From: Bacteroides fluxus YIT 12057
Lineage (GTDB): Bacteria > Bacteroidota > Bacteroidia > Bacteroidales > Bacteroidaceae
Assembly: GCF_000195635.1 (NCBI RefSeq)
Contig: NZ_GL882611.1
Coordinates: 62,001 to 126,000 of the forward strand
Length of the DNA: 64,000 bases
Direction of reading: 5' to 3'
Position numbers and translations under genes: made by a program. Positions 41,286 through 51,082 of the stretch are shown here, one piece after another. The stretch's first letter is position 1; every line of letters starts with the position of its first letter. The notes below the pieces were generated by a model, which was not told the origin of the DNA, did no database searches, and worked only from the letters and a program-made list of their open reading frames with translations.

Positions 41286-44264
41286 TTATTCTAATTTCAT
41301 CTGATATAGCGAAGATACAGCCGTGATATAAAGTTTGTTTCCCGTAACCAGCAAAGACGTGGGACGTTCGGGAGTCTCTATCGTCTTTATAAGCTTGCCT
41401 GTAGGGTCAAAAACAGAAATATCTCCGTTGGCTACATATACATTTCCGTTTGTGTCGGTAGCTACGCTCCGGTCGCCTCCATCGGCAAAGATGCGGCAAT
41501 TCTGCAGAAAACCGTGGGCATCTATATCAGCCCGGATAACCCGTTGGTGGTATTCGTCCAGTACATAAACCGGTTTTCCCGGAATGCTTTTTATCAAGGA
41601 AGAACAACGGAACAGGTCTTCATAATAGGGAATGATGGTGACACCGTCGGGAGCCACAAAACATTGTTCCGGCTTCTTGCCGTTGTAATACTCGTTTTGG
41701 GTGATGGTCCGGTTGCCTGGATAGTAAACTAGCCCGGGTGCAGGGAACTGTTTCATGTCTTCCAAGGGCAAGATCCGGAAACTGTCATCCGGATTGTCGG
41801 GATGTATGGCATAGACTTTGGGTACATAGTTAAAACCCCACAATCCTCCCGCGCCTTTCCAGCCGAACAGAGGACGGTTGCCGTTGCGGGTGTCGTCATT
41901 GTGGTAACCCGGTTGGGAGATGTATTTGGTGACGACGAGCAGGTTGTCTTGCGTGTCGCAAGCCAGTGCTACCGCATTCCAGGGAAAGTCGGCGATGGAT
42001 GTCACCTTCCCGCTTACAGGGTCTAGCTTGTAGATGCGTCGCATGCGGTGCTCACAGAAATAGATGTTTCCCCGGCTGTCTTGTGCCAACCCGTCTATAA
42101 ACTCAAATCCGGAAACGATGGGTTCCATTTTTCCTGTTTCTTCACTGAGCGTATATTTACGGCTTTCCTTGCCGGTCAGGCAGAGGCGTGCAAGTTCCCA
42201 ACGGCGTGCTTCACGGCGGGTGTTGACATCGTACAAGCTGGCGTTGGAAGTGAATTTTATGCGGGCGTGTGCATAGTTGTGAACGTTGAGGAACTCTATG
42301 TTCTCACAGTTCCAGGTACGTATGGCTGACGGGTAGGATTTCAACATGCGTGATACACGGTAGGAATAGAAATTGGCGAACACCAGATTTTTGCAGTCAA
42401 TCAAGTCCAAAGGTTGCGTATCAATACCTTCAGCTTCCACTTCGAACTGGAAATCATAGATTTTCCAGTTGGCTACATTGCGGAAGATAGCTTCGTTGCG
42501 CAGATGATGTTCCAAAGACATTCCGTAGATGCGCCCCGGTGTTTCCGTATGACTGATGTAGAGTCCTGCCGAGCTGTATTCGTTGGCTGTCCATATATCC
42601 CGGAATGCGCCTCCTCCGCCATTGGTGATCCATAGGCTCCAATGTTGGTTGTCCCAGGCACGGGTAATGAGGTCATGAGTTTCGGGGGTGACGGGCATAG
42701 GCTCTTCCAAAGGATTGCCGGCACTTTGTCCGTTATGGAAAAAACGGGATTTGTCATGTCCGCTGAATTTGACATCGTACATGTAAGAACCTTCTCCTGC
42801 CATCCATTTGCAATTGACGGCCCGGTAGTTGTAGGCATCGGCGTTCAGGAAGATACCGCATACAATGTTTTTGCCGCCTTTGGGAGTAGTCAGTTGTGCT
42901 TGTGGGGCACCGAAACCGCTGAATGCGGGATTACCGCCCAACGTCAGCAGGATAGTGGTACCAGGATGCAGACCTACCAGATTGGTGTTCTGTTTCAGGG
43001 TCAACGGTTCTTTTACCACATACCAGCCTTGAGGGATGTAGATGTGGGCATACTTTTCTATTGCTTCCTGGAAAATGTGCGTATCATCGCTGAAACCGTC
43101 TCCTTTGGCACCCAAGTCGCGTATGTTGACCCATTGTTCCGTAGGTGGGAGCGTGGGAGTGTCACTGGCATCTAAAGGAGTGATGCCCTTGATGGGTTCT
43201 ACCTCGGCCAGGCGTACTATTTGAGGAGTGTCCTCCAGACTGTCGGCATTGAATCCGAACGTAAAGCGGGTGACCCGGTAGGTCTTTCCCTTGCCGGATA
43301 CCTGCTTGTTTATAGAACGTTCCAAAGCAAACAGGGGAACGTTCTTGCATTGTATATTTCTAAGATTGATTTGTGTTGCTGCATTTCCTGCATCTGTCAG
43401 GATAACTCCCGTACGGCGTACGTTTTCGAAGATACAATCTTCCATGAATAATCTGTCGGGAGCCTTTTCTTTGATTTCTACGGCTACGGGTACATTCTTG
43501 ACCCGCATGCGGACAATGGTCAGTCCGCCTTCGTTAGTAAGGATGGCACTTTTACGTTGTCCTTCGAAGTACGAGTTCAACAACATAATAGGCCATCCGG
43601 GAGCTGACTTATCCGTATCGATTCCATACTCTCCTCCATAGATGGCGACATTCTCCAGGTGATTTCCGGCATCTGCAATACCGGCACGCCCTTTTCCCAC
43701 ATGGATGGTTACATTGGAAATGGAACAATGCTGTGCAAAATGCGCTCGGATACCGGTTGCGTTGGGATTGCCGTCTTCAATTCGGATATCTGCATTCAGC
43801 ATCGAACTGTAGAAAGTGCCTGCATTGGCATCACTTACACGTCTTTCCGGGTGATAATTCCCGCCGATGAACCAGAAGAGATATTTCCCTTTGCCCGTTT
43901 CGCGGGTTACTTCCTGGAAACCGGGTGATTGTCTGGCAAGAACGAAAACCGGGCGTTTACTGCCATAACCGATGATGCGGACACCTGAGGGTACATAAAT
44001 CGTTTTACTGAGCTTATATACACCTTCGGGAACGAAGAGGATACCACAACCGTTTTCTTTCTGTTTGGCCTGGTTCAACGCCTCTTGCAAGGCATTGGAA
44101 ACATCCAGGCTCCCGTCTGCTTTCAGGTCGAAGTTCTCGGGAGTAAAATATACGGCCGCCTCGTCCGCCGGCCTGTCGGTAAAGACAGACCGGGGATTCT
44201 GGGCAGATATTCCTCCGGAGAGGATTACCATGAGGAGTAGAGTCAATGTTTTGATACGGTTCAT
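41286..44264 (-). CDS. Tandem right-handed beta-helix protein fused to NHL/SMP-30-like beta-propeller
   Basis: A 992-residue exported protein with a signal peptide (about 1-21). Two pectate-lyase-3-like starts are visible: residues about 50-110 (GILFVPEGVYKLSKTIYVPS) and about 380-440 (IRDLGAKGDGFSDDTHIFQE). This tandem layout is like GH55 and related beta-helix enzymes. Residues about 720-992 form repeats such as DSRGNIYFCEHRMRRIYKLD and DTNGNVYVANGDISVFDP, typical of NHL/SMP-30-type beta-propellers. No catalytic residue can be named, so enzyme or binding role is open. It is the last gene of the susC-led run, 21 bases after the preceding lipoprotein gene. The fusion is uncommon to my knowledge. 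Confidence 0.78.
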   Translation of the reverse strand: MNRIKTLTLLLMVILSGGISAQNPRSVFTDRPADEAAVYFTPENFDLKADGSLDVSNALQEALNQAKQKENGCGILFVPEGVYKLSKTIYVPSGVRIIGYGSKRPVFVLARQSPGFQEVTRETGKGKYLFWFIGGNYHPERRVSDANAGTFYSSMLNADIRIEDGNPNATGIRAHFAQHCSISNVTIHVGKGRAGIADAGNHLENVAIYGGEYGIDTDKSAPGWPIMLLNSYFEGQRKSAILTNEGGLTIVRMRVKNVPVAVEIKEKAPDRLFMEDCIFENVRRTGVILTDAGNAATQINLRNIQCKNVPLFALERSINKQVSGKGKTYRVTRFTFGFNADSLEDTPQIVRLAEVEPIKGITPLDASDTPTLPPTEQWVNIRDLGAKGDGFSDDTHIFQEAIEKYAHIYIPQGWYVVKEPLTLKQNTNLVGLHPGTTILLTLGGNPAFSGFGAPQAQLTTPKGGKNIVCGIFLNADAYNYRAVNCKWMAGEGSYMYDVKFSGHDKSRFFHNGQSAGNPLEEPMPVTPETHDLITRAWDNQHWSLWITNGGGGAFRDIWTANEYSSAGLYISHTETPGRIYGMSLEHHLRNEAIFRNVANWKIYDFQFEVEAEGIDTQPLDLIDCKNLVFANFYSYRVSRMLKSYPSAIRTWNCENIEFLNVHNYAHARIKFTSNASLYDVNTRREARRWELARLCLTGKESRKYTLSEETGKMEPIVSGFEFIDGLAQDSRGNIYFCEHRMRRIYKLDPVSGKVTSIADFPWNAVALACDTQDNLLVVTKYISQPGYHNDDTRNGNRPLFGWKGAGGLWGFNYVPKVYAIHPDNPDDSFRILPLEDMKQFPAPGLVYYPGNRTITQNEYYNGKKPEQCFVAPDGVTIIPYYEDLFRCSSLIKSIPGKPVYVLDEYHQRVIRADIDAHGFLQNCRIFADGGDRSVATDTNGNVYVANGDISVFDPTGKLIKTIETPERPTSLLVTGNKLYITAVSSLYQMKLE

Positions 44265-44285
44265 GTTGTATATTGAAAATTAGGA

Positions 44286-45335
44286 TTATAAAGGATAACG
44301 TTTGAGGCTTATTGTCATTTTTCCGCTGCCGTCGACATTATTTACATAAACATAGGCAGCCCATTTGCCGTCGGCAGTTTTCATAAATGCACTGTCATCC
44401 TTTTTTAGGTTCAATATATAATTCATAGCTCCATTTAAATCCAATGTCTCGAAATCGATATCATCTACATAAACCGCTGGGTTGCTTCCTTTCAACTGGG
44501 CGTCATGCACATTGGCACGTTGTTCCATAGGGGTATTGTTGGTAGCGCCTGAAGGAACAATGCCGCTGATTGCAATGAACTTGGGATCCGTTGCGGGAGA
44601 TACAAAAGAATGTGCATAATCAAAGCCATTCAGCTTATCCTGATAGTTGTAGATGAAGTCAATCTTGCCAGACAGATTTTGGGCGTTTACTTCTTCCTTG
44701 GTATAGGCCTTCATGTCTTCGATGGAGAAATAGCAAGCACCTTCGTTCTCCAATTCGATGAGACGCTTCATGTCCATCTTGGAGATTTTGTAGTCAGGAG
44801 TTCTATAGGACACCCGGTCGCCTGTGCTGGAAATTCCGGTAAAGGTAATACTGAATGTTTTGCCTTTCGCCTCTTCGGGTACTACGTAATTGTAGCGCAA
44901 GGTAGCGGCAATCAAGTCGGTCTGGCTGGTTCCTACGGCAATGGTTGGATTGATGTAGTGGGCATCTACTTTCTCCATCATATTGGCGATAGAGGTATTG
45001 CCGTCCGTGGAGGCATCCTTGACGGTCTGGATAGGAACATCTTCCCCTGCACCGTAGTGAACGCCGTTGACGTCCATTCCTGTCTGTGCAGTAAACCAAG
45101 AATTCAATTCGAATCCAGTACCTGCCGCTCCGGCAATTGAAGCGACAGCTTCAGCCTTGCTTATTCTTCCATTGGTAGTTCCCATGGCATAAGCAAATTC
45201 TATTTTTTCTCCGGCTATGGCAGGAGAAACTGTCTTTTTGATCATGTCATTCTTGATGGCAGACTCGTCGTCATCGCTGCATGCGAAACAAGAGAGAGCA
45301 AGAAAGGACAGCATTGCATATTTTAATAGTTTCAT
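44286..45335 (-). CDS. PUL lipoprotein, candidate surface glycan-binding protein
   Basis: A 349-residue lipoprotein. The signal ends in SCFAC with Cys19 followed by SDDDES, an acidic run like the lipoprotein export signal that sends Bacteroidetes lipoproteins to the cell surface. The rest is a mostly beta protein resembling the DUF4466-type group; I am not sure of that name. Position after susC and susD is where surface glycan-binding proteins usually lie. No catalytic motif is seen. It is separated by 37 and 21 bases from its neighbours, so it is clearly in the same transcript. Confidence 0.75.
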   Translation of the reverse strand: MKLLKYAMLSFLALSCFACSDDDESAIKNDMIKKTVSPAIAGEKIEFAYAMGTTNGRISKAEAVASIAGAAGTGFELNSWFTAQTGMDVNGVHYGAGEDVPIQTVKDASTDGNTSIANMMEKVDAHYINPTIAVGTSQTDLIAATLRYNYVVPEEAKGKTFSITFTGISSTGDRVSYRTPDYKISKMDMKRLIELENEGACYFSIEDMKAYTKEEVNAQNLSGKIDFIYNYQDKLNGFDYAHSFVSPATDPKFIAISGIVPSGATNNTPMEQRANVHDAQLKGSNPAVYVDDIDFETLDLNGAMNYILNLKKDDSAFMKTADGKWAAYVYVNNVDGSGKMTISLKRYPL

Positions 45336-45372
45336 AACAAAGTTCTGTTTCTTAAAGATTTATACTGGTTGA

Positions 45373-45765
45373 TTATTCTCCTTGCAAAGTGATGGTAACC
45401 GTGTAGGTCTTTTTCACTTGGCGGTTACCGGAAATTACCGTGTATTGGCGGGGCTGGCTGAAATCAGTCCATACTCCCATGGCAGGAGTTACGATACAGT
45501 CTTTGGCAGTACCGCATTCCGGTTTCAGTTTTGTCATGTTGGTACCGAATTTCGCCACACCTGTAATGGTATTGTTTTCATCGTCAATGGTGACACCGCT
45601 TATCAATACGTCACGGTCATCCGGTCCTCTCAATATAAGTGAAGATATGTAACATTCTTCACTGTCTGTAAGCAGCAAACCATTCTCATCTACCGGATAG
45701 TCATTGCATGATTGAGACAAAAGACATATTATGATAAATGTCAAAAATTTATATAGGCTTTTCAT
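45373..45765 (-). CDS. Small PUL lipoprotein with DUF5018-like Ig fold
   Basis: A 130-residue lipoprotein (lipobox SQSC, Cys20). The remaining ~110 residues look like one bacterial Ig-like DUF5018 domain, with TPAMGVWTDFSQPRQYTVIS and a final KKTYTVTITLQGE strand. Such domains occur in Bacteroides surface lipoproteins near SusD. It probably helps bind glycan or supports the SusCD complex, but no direct evidence exists. It starts 39 bases after susD. Confidence 0.7.
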   Translation of the reverse strand: MKSLYKFLTFIIICLLSQSCNDYPVDENGLLLTDSEECYISSLILRGPDDRDVLISGVTIDDENNTITGVAKFGTNMTKLKPECGTAKDCIVTPAMGVWTDFSQPRQYTVISGNRQVKKTYTVTITLQGE

Positions 45766-45804
45766 ATCATTCTTTTTGTTTTTAATAAACTTTTTGGTTA
45801 TTGC

Positions 45805-47559
45805 TTATCTCCATGGAGTATTCTGAGTCAGATTCGGGTTGCGGTTTCTTTCACTTTCAGGAATCTGGTAGATATAGCTCTTTTGGAAATTGAGTTCAGA
45901 TGCATTCTTGAACTCATCACGTATGCGTGAGCCGTTGGTATCGTATAAAGTAAGACCGTCACTGTTTGCCTCTCCCCAAATTTCATGAGTTTTTCTCCAG
46001 CGGCGGATATCGAATGGACGCATGCCTTCTGTTGCCAATTCTACAATACGTTCTTGTTCGATTGCATTGAAGAATGCCTCTGGAGTGGCATATTTGTCGG
46101 AAGTCAATGCGGGCAGATTACCACGGCTGCGGATTTTGTTCAGTAAAGCTATACATTCGTCCGTAGGTCCGGTTGTTTCGTTGACTGCTTCTGCATACAT
46201 CAGATACACGTCAGCCAGACGCATCAGGTAGAAATCCTGTGGACCGTCTGTCCGTTCCCAACCGGCTTCCTGGCGTATCCATTTACGATAGATATAACCG
46301 GTTTGATTGCTGGCGTCGTTATTGATGTAACCGTTGGCTTCATTTCTTTCGCCAAACATCCAGACATATTCATCACCCATTGTCAAGCCGTCCGTTGATA
46401 TCTTCTTGTAGGATTCGCCATCCCACATGATAGTCGATTTCATACGCCAGTCACGATTTTCATAGCTGGCACGGTTACGTGCTCCATTGGGTAGTGTGGC
46501 GTCTTTGGACAAGACGAGCTCATCACAGAAATCACCGGTAATGGTGGATTGGTAACGATTTACCAGACGGACAGTAGGCATAATCCAACATTGTGCATTA
46601 CCGGTAGTACGGGTACCGAAGTCACGGAGCAAGCTTTCACCTTGACTGAGAGAAGGGCCGCCATAGGTAATGGAGAAGATGATTTCCGGGCAATTTTCAT
46701 TGTAGTATTGGAATAATTCCCCGTAGTTCGGCTTTTCATAAGTACCGGGGTTTCCGTCTCCTAATATGGTCAGGCCGTAATCGTTGATTACTTTGCTGAA
46801 GTCCGAAGCCGCCGCAGCATAGTAGGTTTGGGCTACACTGCTGCTTGGTTCAAAACCTTCCAGTTCGGGCCATCCGTTTTTGTGCCAGCAGGCGTAGTAT
46901 AATTCTATTTTAGCCTTGAATGCCAATGCTGCAACTTGTGTGGCACGTCCGTATTTGTCACCATAGCTTACGGGGAGTTTTTCGGAGGCATTTTGCAGGT
47001 CTGTGATCAGTTCGGGAATGATTGTGGCAATGGGAGTACGCGTTAGAGAGCATGCTTCGTCGTTGCCGCTGAGCACGTGGCGGTAGTAAGGAACATCACC
47101 CCAGTTCTGGACCAGGCGAAAGTAGGCCAATGCACGCAGGAAGTAGTTTTCGGCATTGATGGCTTCCAAAGAGGCTTTGACAGAAGCATTCTGTTCAGCC
47201 TCTATCATTTGCTCTACATAGAATATGGTATAATTGGCACGATTGATTACTCTATATGCATTGTTCCACATGCTGGAAAATCCGCTGCCGGGTGTGCCGG
47301 GACCCCATGAAGATATATTACCGACACTTTTGCCGCGGGTATTCTGGAATTCACCGTGGCCGTCATAATAGTAATCGGTTGCATACAAAGTACGCAATGC
47401 ATTGTAAACACCGTAGGTAGAGGACAAAGCGTCATCTGTACTTGTCCAGAAGAGGTCCGAAGATACTTCTGTCGTAGCAGGGCGGTTCAGCAGGTCATCT
47501 ATACAGGAAGATGTACAACCAAGCAGTCCGGCTAATGCTATATATTTAAGATATTTCAT
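45805..47559 (-). CDS. SusD/RagB family outer-membrane glycan-binding lipoprotein
   Basis: A 584-residue SusD-type lipoprotein (lipobox LLGC, Cys15) that binds oligosaccharide at the surface and forms the lid of the SusC transporter. The N-terminal TPR-like helices are visible (LSSTYGVYNALRTLY, AENYFLRALAYFRLVQNWGD). The C-terminal motifs LMRLADVYLMYAEAVNE and RPFDIRRWRK are characteristic of the RagB/SusD C-terminus. It starts 23 bases after susC. Confidence 0.96.
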   Translation of the reverse strand: MKYLKYIALAGLLGCTSSCIDDLLNRPATTEVSSDLFWTSTDDALSSTYGVYNALRTLYATDYYYDGHGEFQNTRGKSVGNISSWGPGTPGSGFSSMWNNAYRVINRANYTIFYVEQMIEAEQNASVKASLEAINAENYFLRALAYFRLVQNWGDVPYYRHVLSGNDEACSLTRTPIATIIPELITDLQNASEKLPVSYGDKYGRATQVAALAFKAKIELYYACWHKNGWPELEGFEPSSSVAQTYYAAAASDFSKVINDYGLTILGDGNPGTYEKPNYGELFQYYNENCPEIIFSITYGGPSLSQGESLLRDFGTRTTGNAQCWIMPTVRLVNRYQSTITGDFCDELVLSKDATLPNGARNRASYENRDWRMKSTIMWDGESYKKISTDGLTMGDEYVWMFGERNEANGYINNDASNQTGYIYRKWIRQEAGWERTDGPQDFYLMRLADVYLMYAEAVNETTGPTDECIALLNKIRSRGNLPALTSDKYATPEAFFNAIEQERIVELATEGMRPFDIRRWRKTHEIWGEANSDGLTLYDTNGSRIRDEFKNASELNFQKSYIYQIPESERNRNPNLTQNTPWR

Positions 47560-47582
47560 ATTCTTACTTATTTGTTGAGTTA

Positions 47583-50500
47583 TCAGAATTCAATATTCAA
47601 ACCGATTGAGTAGGTCTTGACCAACGGATAAAGGTCATTCCCGTGAGGCTTCTCGGGATCAATACCTTTCCATGGAGTCAAAGTGAAAAGATTTTCACCG
47701 GATAAGTAGATACGTGCACGGTTGAAACCGATTTTCTGCATGTAACGTTCAGGAATAGAATACCCGATCTGCAGATTCTTTAAACGGAAATAATTCGTGT
47801 TGTAAGTCCAATATGTGCTTTCTTCACGGTTTTTGTTACCGCCGCTACCGTTTAGCAGACGAGGCAGGGAAGCGCCACGATTGTCCAGTGACCAGCTGTC
47901 ATTCCAGTGGAATTGTTGGAACGCATAACGGTTATCCGGGATTTTGGTATTGTTTAAGTCATCCAGCCATACATCAGACCGTCCATAGTTGCCTTGGAAT
48001 AGGGCCTGGATATCAAAACCGTTATAAGCACCGGTCAGCGTAATGCCAAATTGTCCCATGGGAGTGTCACGGTATTTGTCGGTATAGGCTTTTTTGTCAA
48101 GGTCACTGATCTTACCGTCACCGTTCAAATCCTTGAGTATGATATCACCCGGAGCATTGTAGGCGTCTCCTTGGTAAGGAGCATTATAGAGCTCATTCCA
48201 GCTTTGTACCAAGCCTGGATATGCCTCATAGATATAGAGGAAATGATAAGGCATATCAAGCATGATCCAACCGCGATTCAGGTAATCTCCCCATTTCTCA
48301 AGTTTGTTGACATTGTAAGAAGCGTTTACGTTGATGCTGTAGTCGAATTTACGGATACTGGAACGCCAGTTTAAGTTAACCTCGACACCACGGTTTCGCA
48401 GGTCGGCAACGTTGATATTGGGGGCAGAATAGCCGGTCAATAAGGAAGATATGCTGGAACCGCGGATCATACCGGTGGTAAAACGGTCATACCAGTCAAG
48501 TTCGGCTGTTAATTGATTGTTGAAGAATCCTAAATCCAGACCGATATTAATGACACGGGTTTCCTCCCAGGAAAGATCCTTGTTAATCATTTTATTGGCA
48601 CTGAATCCGGTAGCGAGACTGCTATTCCCAACGATATAGTTGGTAGTTCCCATCGTTTCTTTTTGTTCGTAACGTCCTACACCGGAATTGTTACCCAAAG
48701 AACCATAAGAAGCACGGAACTTGGCGTTGCTGACTACTTTCTTCAATGGGCTGAAGAAGGCTTCTTCCGAGATGCGCCAACCTACGGCAGCTGACGGGAA
48801 GAATCCCCACTGATGTCCCTTGGCAAAACGGGAAGAACCGTCGGAACGGAAGTTAAATTCGAACAAGTATTTATCGAATAAAGTATAGTTGACACGGCCA
48901 ATGAAAGAACGTAAGCCTTCGGACTCTGAGTTTCCACTGTTAGTCTGTACTTCTTTGGAAGCGGCATCCAATTCTTCAAGGCTGTTGTGTAAACGGTTCT
49001 TGCGGCCTGCGTTTAAATTGCGATGGAACCAGTATTCCTCGGCGGCATTGAACATGGCAGAAATATGATGTCCTTTAAAAATTTCCTTTTCATAAGAGAT
49101 GCGTCCCTGAAACAATGTTTTATGGCCTTCCTGATTGGAGTTGTTGATGACATCACCGGTATCCGGCATGGTACGCGCTACGCTATTGGTCTGGAAGTTC
49201 ATTTGATTCACTACGTTCTGGATACTTTTGCTGAACTGGTTATAATAACGCAGGGCATAGCTGACATTTAACTTCAAGTCCTTGATAGGTTCCCATTCCA
49301 AGTAAGCGTTTCCATTGAACTCTTTGCGGGAAGTGTTGGTACGATAAGCTTCGTATTCGGCAATGGCGTTACCGGCGGAAGCTGATTCTCCATAGGCCAT
49401 GGCGCCACCGTATTCCCCTGTTTCGGGGTGTTTGTTCAAGATACCTGAGATGACGTACTTCAAACCGGCCGTTTCCAGACCGGCACCGCGGGGCGTCTGA
49501 CGCTCTGACCAGCTACCGTCTGTCTTGATACCTACTTTTACATTGTCACGAATCTTATAATCCACGTTCAGACGCATATTGTAGCGGCTGTAGTCATTGT
49601 GGATTTGCAGGCCTTCTTGGTCCAGAATACCGATTGAAGTATAAAAGTTCATTTTATCCGTACCGCCGGATGCAGAGACTGTGTGATTCATAATGGCGCC
49701 TGTGCGGAACATTTCGTCGAACTGGTCGGTATTCGGGAACAGTATCGGATCAACCAGTCCCATCGCCATCCATTGTTCTACTGTACCTTGGCGGAAACTG
49801 GTAGATTTATTGCCGGTTGCCGCAGAACGCATCTGCATTGTCAATGCACGGCTATAATCTGCCAGGTAGTCGTAGAATTCTACCGGACTTGACCAGGCAT
49901 AAGAACCGTTATAGCTAACCTTGGCCTTGCCTTCCTTCGCACCTCCTTTGGTGGTAATTAAAATGACACCGTTGGCAGCACGTGAACCGTAAACAGCCGA
50001 TGAAGCCGCGTCCTTTAGAACAGAAATGCTTTCAATGTCGTTCATATTGATACGGTTGATATCGACGTCCGGCATTCCGTCAACTACAATCAACGGATCG
50101 GAATTGTTGATAGATCCCAGACCGCGTACTTTCAATGAAGCACCGTCACCGCCGGCAAAACCGGTTGTCTGGCTTACTACCAAACCCGGAACCAATCCTG
50201 AAAGGCTGGAAGATACGTTCGTTATGGAACGGCTGGCTATTTTCTCGTCTACTTTTACCGCTGCGACAGAACCGGTCAGGTTTACTTTCTTTTGAGTACC
50301 ATAACCTACTACCACAACTTCATCCAGTGTTTGAGAGTCTTCTGCAAGAGTTACTACTATATTAGTTCTGCCATTTAAAGCGACTTCTTGTGTCGTATAT
50401 CCGATGAAAGATACTACAAGTGTCGCGTTGGATGGAGCTTCGATGTTAAAATGTCCGTCAATGTCTGTGATTGTGCCGCCAGTGCCATCTTTGATCTTGA

Positions 50501-50621
50501 TATTGGCACCGATAACAGCCTCTCCTGTATTGTCTTTTACAGTACCGGTAATTCTGGCATTTTGCGCCGTGATACTTCCGATACCGATAAAAAGCAATAG
50601 GAATACAAATAAATGTTTCAT
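47583..50621 (-). CDS. SusC/RagA family TonB-dependent outer-membrane transporter
   Basis: A 1012-residue beta-barrel transporter that imports oligosaccharides with SusD. After a signal peptide (about 1-19) there is a carboxypeptidase-regulatory-like domain (about 22-100), the TonB-box-like VVVGYGTQKKVNLTGSV, a plug domain (about 115-225, with VLKDAASSAVYGSRAANGVI) and the barrel ending in YSIGLNIEF. There is no N-terminal STN domain, so it should not signal through a FecR/sigma pair. That fits control by the divergent helix-turn-helix regulator. First gene of the run. Confidence 0.97.
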   Translation of the reverse strand: MKHLFVFLLLFIGIGSITAQNARITGTVKDNTGEAVIGANIKIKDGTGGTITDIDGHFNIEAPSNATLVVSFIGYTTQEVALNGRTNIVVTLAEDSQTLDEVVVVGYGTQKKVNLTGSVAAVKVDEKIASRSITNVSSSLSGLVPGLVVSQTTGFAGGDGASLKVRGLGSINNSDPLIVVDGMPDVDINRINMNDIESISVLKDAASSAVYGSRAANGVILITTKGGAKEGKAKVSYNGSYAWSSPVEFYDYLADYSRALTMQMRSAATGNKSTSFRQGTVEQWMAMGLVDPILFPNTDQFDEMFRTGAIMNHTVSASGGTDKMNFYTSIGILDQEGLQIHNDYSRYNMRLNVDYKIRDNVKVGIKTDGSWSERQTPRGAGLETAGLKYVISGILNKHPETGEYGGAMAYGESASAGNAIAEYEAYRTNTSRKEFNGNAYLEWEPIKDLKLNVSYALRYYNQFSKSIQNVVNQMNFQTNSVARTMPDTGDVINNSNQEGHKTLFQGRISYEKEIFKGHHISAMFNAAEEYWFHRNLNAGRKNRLHNSLEELDAASKEVQTNSGNSESEGLRSFIGRVNYTLFDKYLFEFNFRSDGSSRFAKGHQWGFFPSAAVGWRISEEAFFSPLKKVVSNAKFRASYGSLGNNSGVGRYEQKETMGTTNYIVGNSSLATGFSANKMINKDLSWEETRVINIGLDLGFFNNQLTAELDWYDRFTTGMIRGSSISSLLTGYSAPNINVADLRNRGVEVNLNWRSSIRKFDYSINVNASYNVNKLEKWGDYLNRGWIMLDMPYHFLYIYEAYPGLVQSWNELYNAPYQGDAYNAPGDIILKDLNGDGKISDLDKKAYTDKYRDTPMGQFGITLTGAYNGFDIQALFQGNYGRSDVWLDDLNNTKIPDNRYAFQQFHWNDSWSLDNRGASLPRLLNGSGGNKNREESTYWTYNTNYFRLKNLQIGYSIPERYMQKIGFNRARIYLSGENLFTLTPWKGIDPEKPHGNDLYPLVKTYSIGLNIEF

Positions 50622-50667
50622 ATTAGGCTAATTTTGAATGAATAAATTAAAGGTTAATTCTGATGGA

Positions 50668-50693
50668 AGAAGATGTACCTGCCATCATCTTCT
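50668..50693 (-). repeat. Hairpin in the susC leader
   Basis: Arms AGAAGATG (50668-50675) and CATCTTCT (50686-50693) form an 8-base stem with a 10-base loop, about 47 bases before the susC start. Confidence 0.45.
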
Positions 50694-50852
50694 GAAACAT
50701 TACAAGTTGTATTTAACCGTTTTCTTGTAATGGATAAAATGTGTTCTCATAGGTGTTGTCTCATAGGCATCCTTTCTTTTTAGGGTTATCGAAATCAATT
50801 TTGGTTCTTAAAATTCAGAATGGATGATATACATTCTTTTATAAACTGCAAG

Positions 50853-50860
50853 CAAATATA
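50853..50860 (-). promoter_or_regulatory. Predicted susC -7 box
   Basis: Minus-strand TATATTTG matches TAnnTTTG. It lies 232 bases before the susC start codon. No clear -33 TTTG, which is common for activator-dependent PUL promoters. Confidence 0.4.
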
Positions 50861-51049
50861 TGCGGATATGGCATTCGTATTTTGAAAAAGCCTACATCAC
50901 AACTACATCAAATCTTATATTTTAATACATCTTTACTTTCTCAACTAATTTCTATGTGGTTGATTATTAGAGATATTTTAGAAAAAACACTACTGGTGGT
51001 GTATTTGTTAAAGACTGTACAACCTTATCTTAATCCGAACGAAATATAT

Positions 51050-51057
51050 TATTTTTG
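51050..51057 (+). promoter_or_regulatory. Predicted -7 box of the PUL regulator
   Basis: TATTTTTG matches TAnnTTTG. It is 13 bases before an ATG at 51071 and 25 before the ATG at 51083; a transcript starting about 7 bases downstream favours the second. Confidence 0.45.
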
Positions 51058-51082
51058 TTCAAAAACATAAATGTTAGTACCT

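Larger units (their letters stand above)
50622..51082. other. Divergent control region between susC and the regulator
   Basis: This 460-base AT-rich spacer holds a predicted susC -7 box (50853-50860), the regulator -7 box (51050-51057) and a hairpin with arms AGAAGATG/CATCTTCT (50668-50693). If the susC box is used, susC has a leader of about 225 nt. No coding sequence is credible here. Confidence 0.6.

Noticed and set aside
47583..50621. SusC signalling through an anti-sigma factor
   Set aside because: The protein has no STN domain and no FecR or sigma factor gene is nearby.
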